Positions 1 to 9,730 of a stretch of DNA of 64,000 nucleotides are shown piece by piece. This stretch comes from Burkholderia anthina (GTDB lineage Bacteria; Pseudomonadota; Gammaproteobacteria; Burkholderiales; Burkholderiaceae), in contig NZ_CM003769.1 of the NCBI RefSeq assembly GCF_001547525.1, positions 744,001 through 808,000 on the forward strand, given 5' to 3'. Positions within the stretch are counted from its first letter, which is position 1; each line of letters begins with the position of its first letter. The position numbers and the translations under genes were made by a program. Under the pieces are notes generated by a model that made no database searches, was not told the origin of the DNA, and saw only the letters and a list, made by a program, of their open reading frames with translations.

Positions 1-327
1 GGGCACCACGACCTGCTTCGCCATCGCCGGCGGCAGGTTCACCTTCAGCCGGCCGCGCGGCACGTTGCGCGCCTGCGAGACCGACGCCTCCATGTCGTCG
101 ATCTCGCGCAGCACCGCGACGGACCGTTCGTAGTAGGCCTGGCCGTCCTCGGTCAGCGAGATGCGGCGCGTGGTGCGGTTCAGCAGCCGGCAGCCGAGGT
201 GCTGCTCGAGACCGCTCAGCAGCGCCGACACGCGCGGCGTGGTGAGGCCGGTCGTGTCGGACGCGCGCGTGAAGCTGCCGGTTTCGACGATGCGCGTGAA
301 CACGCGCATCGAAAGCAAGGTATCCAT
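1..327 (-). CDS. LysR-family transcriptional regulator (5' part only)
   Basis: The reading frame starts with MDTLLSMRVF and runs off the left edge, so only about 109 N-terminal residues are present. They form the LysR winged helix: a helix-turn-helix at residues about 18-40 (FTRASDTTGLT), followed by the family-typical RLLNRTTRRISLTEDG and the start of the linker helix. The ligand-binding domain lies outside the window. It lies 97 bp downstream of the molybdenum hydroxylase genes and has the same orientation, so it may regulate them, but that is inference from position. The substrate or effector cannot be told. Confidence 0.9.
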   Translation of the reverse strand, partial: MDTLLSMRVFTRIVETGSFTRASDTTGLTTPRVSALLSGLEQHLGCRLLNRTTRRISLTEDGQAYYERSVAVLREIDDMEASVSQARNVPRGRLKVNLPPAMAKQVVVP

Positions 328-424
328 CGTCGGAAGTTCTCCAGCCTGTCGGCATGCGGCGCCGGTGCGTGCCGGCGCCGTCTGGTCGGATATCGGGTAT
401 CGCGTAGCGGGGGCGACCGGGCCG

Positions 425-2686
425 CTATGCGTCGATGCGCTTTCTCAGCGCGTCGCCGGCAAACGGCATTTCGCGCATGCGCTGGCCGGTCGCGTCGAAG
501 ATCGCGTTGGCCAGCGCGCCGGCGGTCGGCCCCATCGACGCCTCGGCCGCGCCGAGAAACGGCGCGCCGGGACGATTGATCAGATGAACCTTCACGCTTT
601 GCGGCGCCGCCGAGAAACGCAGGATCGGATAGCTGCTCCAGTCGAAGCTGCGAATCCGTGCGGTGTCGTACTTCAGCGCCTCGTACAGCGTCCAGCTCGC
701 GGCCTGCACGATGCCGCCCTCGATCTGGTTGCGGATCCCGTCCGGCGACACGACCTGGCCCGCGTCGACCGCCGCTTCCGCGCGCTCGAGCGTCACCTGG
801 CCGGTTTCCGGCACGACCGACACCTCGACCGCGATCGCGACGTAGGCCATCAGGTTCTTGTACTTGCCGAACGCGAAGCCGACGCCGCGGTTGCGCGCTC
901 GCGGCGGCCGCGGCCAGCCGAAGTGCGTCGCGGCGAGCTTGATCACCTGCCGCGCGCGATGGTCGTCCATGTGGCGCAGCCGGAATTCGACCGGATCGAC
1001 GCCGGCCGCGTGCGCGAGCTCGTCCATGAAGCTCTCGATCGCCCAGACGTTGGTGTGCGCGCCGAGCGAGCGCATCGCGGAGGTCTGCAGCGGCATCGTC
1101 GGCGAGAAGTTGTTGACGATGTGCTGGTTCGGCAGCGCATACAGCGGAATCGCGTTGCGGTCGCCGCCGCCTTCCGGTTGCAGCATCGGCGTCGACGGCG
1201 CGGGCACGAACGGCGGCTCCAGCATGCGCGCCGGCAGCAGCCGGCCGGCGTTGACGATCCGCTCGTTGTGCGAGCTGCTCCACAACGCATAGTTCCAGTC
1301 GACGATGCGCCCGCTCGCGTCCAGCGATGCGCTGACCTCCGTCACCATCGCGGGCGTGAAGTGGTCCCACGTGTGTTCCTGTTCGCGCATCCATTGCACG
1401 CGAATCGGCTTGCCCGGCATCGCGGCGGCGATCAGCGCGGCGTGCGCGGCCGCGTCGTCCGCCGCATTGTGCCCGTAGCAGCCCGACCCCTCGGTGTGAA
1501 TGCAGCGGATGCTCGCCTTCGGCATCGACAGCATCTCGGCGAGCGCGTCGCGCAGCGGGTAGACGCCCTGCGAGTGCGTCCACACCGTCATCATCCCGTT
1601 CTCGAGATGCGCGACCGAACACGACGGCCCGATCGACCCGTGCAGCAGGTAGTTCTTCAGGAACGTCGCATTGAGCGTCTTCACGGCCGGCGCGGTGGCC
1701 GCGTGCGTGTTCGCGATCTCGATGCGCTGCGTCGCGATCCGCTTCAGGTCCGCGTGCACGGTGCCGCGCTCGGGCAGCGTGCGGCCCGGCGACCAGCGGC
1801 AGCCGGCGGCGAGCGCGCGCTGCGCGACCACCGCCTGCCATTCGCCCTGCGCGACGACCGCGAGCATGCTGCCGTTGCGCACGATCCGCACGACGCCCGG
1901 CAGCTTCAGGATCGCGGCTTCGTCGAACGACAGCAGCTTCGCTTCATATACCGGCGGCATCACGACGCGCGCGTGCAGCATGCCGGGCAACTGCATGTCC
2001 TGCACGTAGCTGACGCCGCCCGTGACCTTGTTCGGGATGTCGACGCGCGGCAGCGACGTGCCGATCACGGCGAACGTCGCCGGGTTCTTCAGCGGCGACG
2101 TGGGCGTCGCATTGCGATGCAGGTCGACCGTGCGGATCGCGTCGCCGTAGGTCATCGTGCGTCCGTCGGGCGCCGTGATCACCGCGTCGGCGGTCGTCAG
2201 CGCGCGCGGTTCGACGCCGAAGCGCTTCGCCGCGCCTTCCACCAGCAGCGCACGCACCTGCGCGGCCGCGTTCAGCAGCGCGGAGCCGCTGTCGGCCATC
2301 GTGTGGCTGCCGGCCGTCAGGCCCTCGTCGGGCGACGCGCCGGTGTCGGCCGTCAGGAACGTGATCAGCGACGGCTTCATGTCGAGTTCCTCGGCGGCCA
2401 CCTGCAGCAGCGCCGTGCGCACGCCGGTGCCGAGCTCGACCTTGCCGGTAAACACGGTGACCTTGCCGTCGGGCGCGATCTTGATCCATGCGTCGAGCAG
2501 CGGATTGGTCTTCAGGCTGCCGGCGAGCGCCTGCGTGGCTTTCGCCACGTGCACGGCCGCGCCTTCGTCGGCGATCACCAGCTGCGCGGCCGCGCGCGAC
2601 GCGGGCGCGAGACTGAACGCGACGAACAGCGCGCCGGAGACGATGAAGTGCCGGCGGCCTTCGTCGATGTCGTCGTGGGAATTCAT
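425..2686 (-). CDS. Molybdopterin-binding subunit of xanthine dehydrogenase-family hydroxylase
   Basis: 753 residues, start MNSHDDIDEG. A twin-arginine signal (RRHF at residues 11-14, then a hydrophobic stretch to about 36) points to folded export to the periplasm. The body has the aldehyde oxidase/xanthine dehydrogenase large-subunit fold; near the C-terminus LGAAEASMGP carries the glutamate expected for base catalysis in this family. The start overlaps the stop of the 2Fe-2S gene by one base (TAATG), and a multiheme cytochrome c gene precedes that. This Mo + 2Fe-2S + cytochrome c layout is known from isoquinoline 1-oxidoreductase and nicotinate-dehydrogenase-type enzymes that hydroxylate N-heterocycles or oxidise aldehydes and pass electrons to cytochrome c. 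The substrate is not determined by the sequence; an N-heterocycle is suggested by the dihydroxypyridine-type hydroxylase gene 5 kb upstream. Confidence 0.88.
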   Translation of the reverse strand: MNSHDDIDEGRRHFIVSGALFVAFSLAPASRAAAQLVIADEGAAVHVAKATQALAGSLKTNPLLDAWIKIAPDGKVTVFTGKVELGTGVRTALLQVAAEELDMKPSLITFLTADTGASPDEGLTAGSHTMADSGSALLNAAAQVRALLVEGAAKRFGVEPRALTTADAVITAPDGRTMTYGDAIRTVDLHRNATPTSPLKNPATFAVIGTSLPRVDIPNKVTGGVSYVQDMQLPGMLHARVVMPPVYEAKLLSFDEAAILKLPGVVRIVRNGSMLAVVAQGEWQAVVAQRALAAGCRWSPGRTLPERGTVHADLKRIATQRIEIANTHAATAPAVKTLNATFLKNYLLHGSIGPSCSVAHLENGMMTVWTHSQGVYPLRDALAEMLSMPKASIRCIHTEGSGCYGHNAADDAAAHAALIAAAMPGKPIRVQWMREQEHTWDHFTPAMVTEVSASLDASGRIVDWNYALWSSSHNERIVNAGRLLPARMLEPPFVPAPSTPMLQPEGGGDRNAIPLYALPNQHIVNNFSPTMPLQTSAMRSLGAHTNVWAIESFMDELAHAAGVDPVEFRLRHMDDHRARQVIKLAATHFGWPRPPRARNRGVGFAFGKYKNLMAYVAIAVEVSVVPETGQVTLERAEAAVDAGQVVSPDGIRNQIEGGIVQAASWTLYEALKYDTARIRSFDWSSYPILRFSAAPQSVKVHLINRPGAPFLGAAEASMGPTAGALANAIFDATGQRMREMPFAGDALRKRIDA

Positions 2687-3186
2687 TACAGCCCCTTGCT
2701 GATCGTGACAGGAGCGGAAGCGGGTTCGGGGGCCGGCAGCCCCGCGACCGAGCGCACCGCCGCGAGAATCCGCATGTGCGTGCCGCAGCGGCACAGGTTC
2801 GGTTCCATGTGCGTGCGCAGTTCCTGTTCGGTCGGTTTCGGGTTGCGTTCGAGCAGCGCCTGCGCGCGCATGATCATCCCGGCGATGCAGTAGCCGCACT
2901 GCGCGGCCTGGTGCTCGATGAACGCGCGTTGCAGCGGGCCCGGACGCTCGGCGGTGCCGAGGCTCTCGATGGTGCGCACGCTGCGCGAACCGACCGCGGC
3001 CACCGGCATCAGGCACGAGAACGTCGGTTTGCCGTCGACGATCACGGTGCACGCGCCGCACTGCCCGAGGCCGCAGCCGAATTTCGCGCCGTGCAGGTGC
3101 AGGTCGTTGCGCAGCGCGTACAGCAGCGGCGTGGACGGGTCGATGTCCAGCGTGTGGCGCACGCCGTTGACGGTGAGGGTGATCAT
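2686..3186 (-). CDS. 2Fe-2S subunit of molybdenum hydroxylase
   Basis: 166 residues. The N-terminal plant-type ferredoxin domain has C38, C43, C46 and C58 (GCGLGQCGACTV), and the C-terminal helical domain has the second cluster C97-x2-C100 (QCGYC) and C132-x-C134 (CRC), the standard pattern of small subunits of the xanthine dehydrogenase family. There is no export signal, as expected for a subunit that is carried out by the Tat signal of its Mo partner. Its ATG overlaps the stop of the cytochrome c gene by 4 bases (ATGA), so the three genes are translationally coupled. It transfers electrons from the Mo site toward the cytochrome. Confidence 0.92.
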   Translation of the reverse strand: MITLTVNGVRHTLDIDPSTPLLYALRNDLHLHGAKFGCGLGQCGACTVIVDGKPTFSCLMPVAAVGSRSVRTIESLGTAERPGPLQRAFIEHQAAQCGYCIAGMIMRAQALLERNPKPTEQELRTHMEPNLCRCGTHMRILAAVRSVAGLPAPEPASAPVTISKGL

Positions 3187-4469
3187 CGTGCGGTGTCCTC
3201 TTTTCTGAGCTTCGCGGCCATCGCGTCGACGCCCGACCACGCGGGGCGGTCGGTATAGGTTTCGCGCACGTACGCGGCGAGATCGGCGATCTGCGCGTCG
3301 TCGTACTGGTCGATGAACGACGGCATGTAGTTGAGCGTGTCCTCGCCGTGCCAGCCGATGCCGTTGAACATCATCTGGATCGCGTTGCGCGGCGTGTCTG
3401 CGTTGACCGCCGTGCTGAACGCGAGCGTCGGCCGTTCGCCGATCGACTGCATCGGCGCCGCCGGCCCGTGGCACTGCGCGCACGATGCCTGGAACAGCAC
3501 CGCGCCGCGCTGCGCAGCCGGTGTCGTCGCGACGCGTTCGACCGGTTGCGCGGCCGCGGCCGCACGCGCGTTCGCCGGTTTCTGGATCGACAGGATGTAG
3601 GCGGCGATCGCCTCGACGTCCTCCACCGGCACCGTCGCGAGGTCGCGCGTGACAGGCAGCATCGGCCCGGCCGCCGCGCCGTGTTCGCTCGCGCGGCCGG
3701 TGCGCAGGTAGGTGACGAGCTGCGCCTGCGTCCACGGCCGCGCGGCATCGCCGAGCGCATTGAGCGGCGGCGCTTCCCAGCCGTCGACGATGCCGCCGTC
3801 GAACGCGCGGCCGCGCTGCTCGCCGCCGATCGCGTTCAGCGGCGAATGGCACGATGCGCAGTGGCCGAGCCCGTCGACGAGCATCCTGCCGCGGTTCCAT
3901 TGCGCGGACTGCGCAGGGTCGGGTTGATATGCGCCTTCGCGCAGGAACAGCACGTTCCAGAACGCCACCAGCGGCCGGAAGTTCAGCGGGAATATCAGGT
4001 CGTTGGCGGGCGCCGTCGCGCGCACCGGCTCGCGGGTCATCAGGTACGCATACGCGGCGGCGATGTCGTCGTCGGACATCCGCGTGAAATGGATGTACGG
4101 AAACGCCGGGTAGAGCGGCTGGCCGTTGCGTCCGATGCCGGTGCGCAGCGCGCGGGCGAACGCGTCGCGCGACCAGCGGCCGATCCCCGTTTCGGCATCC
4201 GGCGTGATGTTGGTCGCGTAGATCGTGCCGAACGGCGTCGCGAGCGGCAGCCCGCCCGCGAACGGCTTGCCGTCCTTCGCGGTGTGGCACACGACGCAGT
4301 CGCCGAGCGCGACGACGCGCGCGCCGGCGCGCACCAGTTGCGGATCGAACGAAGCGGGGGCGGGCGGGTCGATCGGCGCGATCGACGGCCGCACCATGAT
4401 GCCGATCGCGATCGCCAGGCCGGCGACCGCGATGCCGCCCGCGCCGAACCAGAGTCGTTTGTGCTTCAT
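3183..4469 (-). CDS. Triheme cytochrome c, electron acceptor of the Mo hydroxylase
   Basis: 428 residues, start MKHKRLWFGA chosen because a GGAG lies about 7 bases upstream; a longer ATG 30 bases upstream has no such site. An N-terminal membrane anchor or signal (residues about 8-26) is followed by three CxxCH heme sites: CVVCH at about 58, CASCH at about 203 and CAQCH at about 334. The architecture matches the membrane-bound cytochrome subunit of alcohol/aldehyde dehydrogenases and nicotinate-type hydroxylases. It is the first gene of the three-gene operon and very likely carries electrons from the Mo/2Fe-2S enzyme to the respiratory chain. A triple CTGAA repeat lies about 210 bp upstream of its start. 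Confidence 0.9.
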   Translation of the reverse strand: MKHKRLWFGAGGIAVAGLAIAIGIMVRPSIAPIDPPAPASFDPQLVRAGARVVALGDCVVCHTAKDGKPFAGGLPLATPFGTIYATNITPDAETGIGRWSRDAFARALRTGIGRNGQPLYPAFPYIHFTRMSDDDIAAAYAYLMTREPVRATAPANDLIFPLNFRPLVAFWNVLFLREGAYQPDPAQSAQWNRGRMLVDGLGHCASCHSPLNAIGGEQRGRAFDGGIVDGWEAPPLNALGDAARPWTQAQLVTYLRTGRASEHGAAAGPMLPVTRDLATVPVEDVEAIAAYILSIQKPANARAAAAAQPVERVATTPAAQRGAVLFQASCAQCHGPAAPMQSIGERPTLAFSTAVNADTPRNAIQMMFNGIGWHGEDTLNYMPSFIDQYDDAQIADLAAYVRETYTDRPAWSGVDAMAAKLRKEDTAR

Positions 4470-4675
4470 GCGCGCTCCGCGCGAAGCGGTACGCCGCACG
4501 TCGCGCGCGGCGTGCCCGGGCCGTCGTGCGTCGGCCGGCCGGGCCGCGAACGCGTTGCGGCGAGGCGGTAATTGGCAACTGGATTCACGTCGTCACTCCA
4601 TCAGTCGAAAAGGCGCGCGGGCTGGCCAGCGCGGTCGCTCTTGCAGCCAGTCTACGCAGACGCCCGCATCATTTC

Positions 4676-4701
4676 CTGAAGTCCGGCTGAAACGTTCTGA
4701 A
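4676..4701 (+). promoter_or_regulatory. Triple CTGAA direct repeat (site A)
   Basis: CTGAA occurs at 4676, 4687 and 4697, spacings 11 and 10, with CCGG before the second box. It lies in the 277-bp gap upstream of the leftward cytochrome c gene. Near-identical blocks lie upstream of the leftward hydrolase gene that starts at 16927 and, inverted, upstream of the rightward doxX-like gene at 21021. Relative to transcription it reads TTCAG-N5-TTCAG-N6-TTCAG. Helical-turn-spaced direct repeats suit OmpR-type winged-helix proteins; the binder is inferred, not shown. Confidence 0.5.
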
Positions 4702-4746
4702 CGGCGGGCCGGGCCGGTTCGGCGACATCCGGCACGCGCGCGCCAG

Positions 4747-5904
4747 CTAGATCCGCAGCAGCCGGCCCGCATTGCCGCCGAGCACCATCGCGCGCTGGTC
4801 GTCGGGCAGGTCCAGCCGATCGAGAAAACGCACCGGTTGCGCGTAGCCCATGTCGAAGCAATAGTCGCTGCCGAGCACCAGCCGGTCGATGCCGACGTTC
4901 TCGATCAGGAAGCTCAGCACCGGCCCCGAGTGGGACACCGTGTCGTAGCTGAAGCGCCGCAGGTAGCTGCTCGGCTTGTGCGCGAGCCGGCGCGTTTCCG
5001 GCCGGACGGTCCAGCCGGCGTCCAGCCGGCCGACGAGGATCGGCAGCGCGCCGCCCGCATGCGGCAGCGTGACATGCAGCGCCGGATGGCGGTCGAGCAC
5101 ACCGCCGAGTATCAGGTGCGAAGCGGCGATGGCCGTATCGAACGGATTGCCGAGCAGGTTGCTCAGGTAGAAGTCGCCGAGGCGCGCGCCGCCGACGGTT
5201 TGCTGCGGATGCAGGAACACCGGCAGCCCGAGCTGTTCGATGCGCGCGAACACCGGCGCGAACCTCGGATCGTCGAGGTCGCGGTTGTCGATGTTCGTGC
5301 CCATGTACACGCCGCGCACGCCCGGCAGCGTCGACGCGCGCTCGAGCTCGTCGATCGCGTCGGTCGCGTCGAGCATCGGCAGCGTCGCGAGTACGACGAA
5401 GCGCGCCGGATGCCGCTGGTGCACGCGCGACGCGGCCGTATTCCATGCGCGCGCCAGTTTCGCGTTGAACGGCCGGTCGCCCCAGTACGCCATCGGCACG
5501 CTCAGCGACAGCGCCTGCACGTCGACGCCCGACGCGTCCATGTCCGCGAGCCGCGCATCGACGTCGATGAATTTCATCGGCAGCGGCCCGAGGCCGCCGG
5601 CCGGCGTGCGGAACGTGAACGTCGTGCCGTCGCACGCGAATGCGCCGCCGAAGCGCTTGCCTTCGCCGCCGACGAGGTCGCAGAAGCTTTCCGGGTAGTA
5701 ATGCGCGTGGATGTCGATCGCGCGCGGACGCCGGCCAGCCAGCGTGGCCGAAGCGGCCGACGCGGCCGACGCGGGCGACGCGGCCGACGCGGGCGCCGGT
5801 TGCGCCGCTGCGGCGGGGCGTCCGGCAACGGCCGCGCCGGCAAGCGCGGCGAACGCGCCGAGCATGCGGCGGCGCCCGGCGGACAGACAGCAGGGGCAGG
5901 TCAT
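4747..5904 (-). CDS. Amidohydrolase-2 family protein with Tat-type signal
   Basis: 385 residues. The N-terminus has [13 protein letters not shown] (from residue 11), a likely Tat signal, then an Ala/Ser/Pro linker (residues about 31-57) coded by 9-bp near-repeats at about 5755-5795. The catalytic part is a TIM-barrel metal hydrolase/decarboxylase of the ACMSD-like amidohydrolase_2 family: H66-x-H68 (DIHAH), a His in FLHPQQT, a His in LPHAGG and the terminal metal Asp in LGSDYCFD. Such enzymes decarboxylate or hydrolyse ring-cleavage products. Its start overlaps the stop of the symporter gene by 4 bases (ATGA). An exported ACMSD-like enzyme is unusual because most are cytoplasmic; the signal might also be a false reading. 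Confidence 0.82.
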   Translation of the reverse strand: MTCPCCLSAGRRRMLGAFAALAGAAVAGRPAAAAQPAPASAASPASAASAASATLAGRRPRAIDIHAHYYPESFCDLVGGEGKRFGGAFACDGTTFTFRTPAGGLGPLPMKFIDVDARLADMDASGVDVQALSLSVPMAYWGDRPFNAKLARAWNTAASRVHQRHPARFVVLATLPMLDATDAIDELERASTLPGVRGVYMGTNIDNRDLDDPRFAPVFARIEQLGLPVFLHPQQTVGGARLGDFYLSNLLGNPFDTAIAASHLILGGVLDRHPALHVTLPHAGGALPILVGRLDAGWTVRPETRRLAHKPSSYLRRFSYDTVSHSGPVLSFLIENVGIDRLVLGSDYCFDMGYAQPVRFLDRLDLPDDQRAMVLGGNAGRLLRI

Positions 5905-7583
5905 CGAATCGTCTCCAGGTCGGGATTGTCGTGTTGCCGCGCGCCGTGGCGCGGCAGGGTGCCGAGTTCGCATGCGACGAGCTGCGCGTCGAAGCGCGCG
6001 CGTTCGCGTCGCGCGCGGGCCGACCTGTCGGTGGCCGATACCGCGACGATCGCGATGAACGCGGCGGCCATCGAGAACAGCGCCGGATATTCGTACGGGT
6101 AGGGCGCGTGCGCATGGCCGAGCACCTGGACCCAGACGGTCGGGCTCAGCACGGTGAGCGTGACCGCCGTGACGAGGCCGATCGTGCCGCCGGCCACCGC
6201 GCCGCGCGTCGTCAGGCCGCGCCAGTAGATCGAGAGCAGCAGCACCGGAAAATTCGAGCTGGCGGCGATTGAGAACGTGAGGCTGACGATGAACGCGATG
6301 TTCTGCTTCTCGAATGCGATGCCCAGCACGATCGCGAGCACGCCGAGCACCAGCGTCGTCGCGCGTGCGACGCGCATTTCGTCGCGGTCGGTCGCCCGGC
6401 CGCGGCGCAGCACGTTCGCATAGAGGTCGTGCGAGATCGCGGACGAGCCGGCGAGCGTCAGCCCGGCGACCACGGCGAGAATCGTCGAGAACGCGACCGC
6501 GCAGATGAAGCCGAGGAAAAAGTTGCCGCCGACCGCATGCGCGAGATGGATCGCCACCATGTTCGCGCCGCCCGCGACCGCGCCGGACGCATCGTGATAC
6601 CGCGGGTCCGCCGCGACGAGCGCGATCGTGCCGAAGCCGATCACGATGATCAGCGCATAGCCGGCCCCGACGATGCCCGTCGCATGGAGGATGCTCTTGC
6701 GCGCCGCGCCGACGTCGCCGACCGTGAAGAAGCGCATCAGGATGTGCGGCAGGCCGGCCGTGCCGAAGATCAGCGCGAGGCCGAGCGATACCGCGGACAC
6801 CGGATCGGACACGAGGCCGCCCGGCCGCATGATGGCCGCGTGCTTCGGATGGACGCGCAACGCCTGCGCGAACAGCGCGTCGAGGCTGAAGCCGAAGCGG
6901 CTCAGCACCATGAACGCCATGAAGGCCGCGCCGGCGAGCAGCAGCACGGCCTTGACGATCTGGATCCACGTGGTGGCGAGCATGCCGCCGAAGAATACGT
7001 AGACGACCATCAGCACGCCGACGATCACCACCGCGACCGTGTAGTCGAGCCCGAACAGCAGCTCGACGAGCTTGCCGGCGCCGACCATCTGCGACACGAG
7101 ATACAGCAGGACGATGACGATCGAGCTCGACGCGGCGAACGCACGGATCGGCCGTTGCTGCAGCCGATACGACACGACGTCGGCGAGCGTGTACTTGCCG
7201 AGATTGCGCAACGGCTCCGCGATCAGGAACAGGATGATCGGCCAGCTCGCGAGAAAGCCGACCGAATAGATCAACCCGTCGTAACCGCTCGTGAACACGA
7301 GCGCCGAGATGCCGAGCAGCGACGCGGCCGACATGTAGTCGCCGGCGATCGCCCAGCCGTTCTGCAGCGCGGTGATGCGCCCGCCGGCCGCGTAATGATC
7401 GGCGACGCTGCGGTTCTGCCGGGCGGCCCAGCGCGTGATGACGAGCGTCGACGCGACGAACAGCACGAACATGCCGATGGCGACCGGATTGTGCGGATGC
7501 GCGAGCGCGGCGGGGCCGGCCGCGAACGCCGGCGCCGTGGCGATCGCGGCCGCGGTGACGAGGATGGCGACGATGCGTTTCAT
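5901..7583 (-). CDS. actP: Cation/acetate-type sodium:solute symporter (ActP-like)
   Basis: 560 residues with an N-terminal signal sequence ([20 protein letters not shown]) and about 13 hydrophobic segments. Family motifs include [20 protein letters not shown] and [13 protein letters not shown], as in ActP of the SSS family, which couples Na+ (or H+) to uptake of acetate and other short monocarboxylates. It follows the DUF485 gene with a 4-base overlap, the usual yjcH-actP arrangement. Here it sits in a catabolic operon, so it may import a carboxylate substrate of that pathway instead of acetate; this is inference. Confidence 0.88.
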   Translation of the reverse strand: MKRIVAILVTAAAIATAPAFAAGPAALAHPHNPVAIGMFVLFVASTLVITRWAARQNRSVADHYAAGGRITALQNGWAIAGDYMSAASLLGISALVFTSGYDGLIYSVGFLASWPIILFLIAEPLRNLGKYTLADVVSYRLQQRPIRAFAASSSIVIVLLYLVSQMVGAGKLVELLFGLDYTVAVVIVGVLMVVYVFFGGMLATTWIQIVKAVLLLAGAAFMAFMVLSRFGFSLDALFAQALRVHPKHAAIMRPGGLVSDPVSAVSLGLALIFGTAGLPHILMRFFTVGDVGAARKSILHATGIVGAGYALIIVIGFGTIALVAADPRYHDASGAVAGGANMVAIHLAHAVGGNFFLGFICAVAFSTILAVVAGLTLAGSSAISHDLYANVLRRGRATDRDEMRVARATTLVLGVLAIVLGIAFEKQNIAFIVSLTFSIAASSNFPVLLLSIYWRGLTTRGAVAGGTIGLVTAVTLTVLSPTVWVQVLGHAHAPYPYEYPALFSMAAAFIAIVAVSATDRSARARRERARFDAQLVACELGTLPRHGARQHDNPDLETIR

Positions 7584-7939
7584 TGGCCGCCTCCGTCGCG
7601 GATCGACGCGACGAGCGCGTCGTGCACCGCATTCGCACGCCACACGTACAGCGCGACGAGCGCGAACGTCGCGACGAACATGCCGAAACCGACCGGGATG
7701 CCCCACGTGGTCGGGCGGCCCGCCACGATCGGCCGGCCGAGCCATGCCGGCGAGAACGCCAGCGACAGGATGAATGCGAAGTAAAGCGCGAGCATGACCG
7801 CGGTCAGCGACCACGCGAATCGCCTCCTTCGCGTGACGAGATGGCGGAAGCGGGCATCGCGCGGCAGCGGATGCGTGGCCGCGGCGGGCAGGTCCGGATC
7901 GGGTGCGGGGCCGGCGGCAGCCGGAATCGAGCGGTTCAC
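7580..7939 (-). CDS. DUF485 membrane protein, partner of the ActP-like symporter
   Basis: 119 residues starting at GTG ([10 protein letters not shown] after initiation), with AAGGAG at an 8-base spacing upstream. Two hydrophobic segments at residues about 43-63 and 80-102 ([19 protein letters not shown] and a second segment in [18 protein letters not shown]) fit the DUF485/YjcH family, which is nearly always encoded just before actP. Function is unknown; it may assist the symporter in the inner membrane. The N-terminal 40 residues are polar and rich in Ala/Pro/Arg. Confidence 0.85.
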   Translation of the reverse strand: MNRSIPAAAGPAPDPDLPAAATHPLPRDARFRHLVTRRRRFAWSLTAVMLALYFAFILSLAFSPAWLGRPIVAGRPTTWGIPVGFGMFVATFALVALYVWRANAVHDALVASIRDGGGQ

Positions 7940-8012
7940 GGTGTCTCCTTGTCGGTATCGGATGGGGCGCGATGCGGCGGGCGCGACACGTCGTGCATGC
8001 GCCCGCCGGTGG

Positions 8013-9236
8013 TCAGAGCGACGGCGGCACGGCCGTTTCGCGCATCACGACTTCCGCGGTGCGGTAACGCTCGGCCATCTCGCGTTCGGTGTCGTTCTTC
8101 AGTTGCGCCTGCATGTACGCGCCGAGATGGCGCGCGTGTTCGACGATCGCGGCGCCGAACGCGGTGCGCGTGTCGCTGTACGCGTGCAGTGCGTCGAGCG
8201 GATCGGCATGCGCGGCCAGCGCGCCGACGAGCGCCAGCGCGTCGCCCGCGGCCTTCGTGACGCCCATTCCGCAATGCGGCCGCGCGACGAATGCGGCATC
8301 GCCGAGCAGCGCGATGCGGCCGAACGCCATGCGCGGCACCTCGAGATCGTAGATCGGCTGGAACAGCGGCTGCGCGGCGCGCGACACGACTTCCGCGAAC
8401 TGCGGCGCGAGCAATGCATGCGCGGCGTCTTCCATGTCGGCGAGCACGTCGCGGCGGATCAGCGTCGGTGGAATGCCGGCCGCCCACAGCTTGCCCGTCG
8501 CGTCGGTGAGCAAGTTCGGCAGGTCGGTGTCCTCGCGGGTCGCGCGATACCACACGAAGTTGTAGCGGCGCTCGCCGGGCTGCGTGCTGTTGTGCTGGCC
8601 GGCGACCGGGTAGCCGAGGATCTGCTCGTGCGGCGGCAGGCCGAACGCGAACTTGTCGAACAGCGCCGCATGCGTGCGCCCGGACAGTTCGCGTTCGTCG
8701 ACGAGGCCGCGCCACGCGACATAGCCCGCGTACTGCAGACGCGCGTCCGGCAGCAACCGTTCGCGGATCGCCGAACGGAAGCCGTCGGCCGCGACGACGA
8801 GGTCGGCATGCACGACCGATCCGTCGGCCAGCGTGAGCGTCGCGCGCTCGGGCCCGTCCGCGACGTCGGCGACGACGGCCCCCGCGTGATGGTGCTGATC
8901 GGGCAGCGCGGCGCGCAACACGTGGTACATCTTGCTCCAAGCGGTCAGCGTCTGCGGCTGTGGCCGCTCGGCGGCGAGCGAACCGTCCCGCGCCAGCGTG
9001 ATGCGCGATTCGACGTTCACGCCGATCGATGCGTCGATGCGCACGCCGGCCGCGCGCAGCACGTCGAACAGCTCCGGATGCGTGACGATGCCGGCGCCGC
9101 GGCCGGACAGCGCGTCGGGCACGCGCTCGAACACGTCCACGTCCCAGCCGTGGCGCAGCAGCAGGTTCGCGGCGAACAGCCCGCCCAGCGAGCCGCCGAC
9201 GATGGCGGCCTTGCGATGCGTCGAAATGGTGCGCAT
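8013..9236 (-). CDS. FAD-dependent aromatic hydroxylase, 2,6-dihydroxypyridine hydroxylase type
   Basis: 407 residues. The ATG at 9236 is chosen because GGAG lies 6 bases upstream and the preceding gene ends one base earlier; a GTG four codons upstream is also open. The N-terminus has the FAD GxGxxG-like IVGGSLGG (residues 12-19), and the second FAD motif is LLGDAAF followed by ARPHCGMG. YAGYVAWRG, FDKFAFG and YNFVWYR resemble the 2,6-dihydroxypyridine 3-monooxygenase (nicotine pathway) branch more than salicylate hydroxylases. It probably adds a hydroxyl to a pyridine- or phenol-like ring using NAD(P)H and O2. The Mo hydroxylase downstream could make its substrate. Confidence 0.85.
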   Translation of the reverse strand: MRTISTHRKAAIVGGSLGGLFAANLLLRHGWDVDVFERVPDALSGRGAGIVTHPELFDVLRAAGVRIDASIGVNVESRITLARDGSLAAERPQPQTLTAWSKMYHVLRAALPDQHHHAGAVVADVADGPERATLTLADGSVVHADLVVAADGFRSAIRERLLPDARLQYAGYVAWRGLVDERELSGRTHAALFDKFAFGLPPHEQILGYPVAGQHNSTQPGERRYNFVWYRATREDTDLPNLLTDATGKLWAAGIPPTLIRRDVLADMEDAAHALLAPQFAEVVSRAAQPLFQPIYDLEVPRMAFGRIALLGDAAFVARPHCGMGVTKAAGDALALVGALAAHADPLDALHAYSDTRTAFGAAIVEHARHLGAYMQAQLKNDTEREMAERYRTAEVVMRETAVPPSL

Positions 9237-9237
9237 G

Positions 9238-9717
9238 TCAGTCTCCACGGGTGGCGGCGGCCGCTGCGGCGCCGCGCATGTCGAGGCCGGCGACTTCGGC
9301 GGCCGGGTAGTTCAGTTCGATCGTCACGCCCGACGGATCCTCGATGAAGACCTGATGCAGCCCGAGGCTCGGCACGGTGCGGTCGCGCCACGCGATGCGC
9401 GCGTCACGCAGCGTGCGCCACATCGCCTCGACGCCGGTCGCGACGAACGCGATGTGGTCGACGGTGCCGGTGCCCGCGGCCGGCACGGGCTTGTCGCCGA
9501 GATACGCGGCCAGCCCGTGGGGGTTGGCCGGATCGATGCCGATCAGGTGGACCGTGCCGTAATCGGCTTCGTCGTCGCCGAGATAGAGCCACGCGCCCGG
9601 AAAGTCGAACGGCGGGCGGTAGCCGCGTCTGAAGCCGAGCACGCGTTCGTAGAAGCGGCACGAGGCTTCGAGATCGGGCGTGCGGATCGAGTAATGCGCG
9701 AGTCGCGAGACAGGCAT
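9238..9717 (-). CDS. VOC (glyoxalase/bleomycin resistance/dioxygenase) superfamily protein
   Basis: 159 residues, a single VOC domain. It begins with LAHYSIRTPDLEASCRFYERV, carries VDHIAFVATGVEAM at about 95-108 and ends in FIEDPSGVTIELNY. Candidate metal ligands are His8 (LAHYSIR), the His in TVDHIAF and the Glu in VTIELNY. Members isomerise, open or cleave small metabolites, and several are extradiol dioxygenases. It is the first gene of the leftward operon, one base before the hydroxylase gene, so a role in cleaving the hydroxylated ring is plausible but unproven. Confidence 0.8.
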   Translation of the reverse strand: MPVSRLAHYSIRTPDLEASCRFYERVLGFRRGYRPPFDFPGAWLYLGDDEADYGTVHLIGIDPANPHGLAAYLGDKPVPAAGTGTVDHIAFVATGVEAMWRTLRDARIAWRDRTVPSLGLHQVFIEDPSGVTIELNYPAAEVAGLDMRGAAAAAATRGD

Positions 9718-9730
9718 GGCGAACCTCTTG

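Noticed and set aside
161..2893. A 910-codon open frame on the plus strand, antisense to the molybdenum hydroxylase genes
   Set aside because: Rich in Arg, Ala, His and Gly without any domain; a GC-rich shadow of the real genes on the other strand. The same applies to other long antisense frames such as 41386-44058 and 44079-46586.
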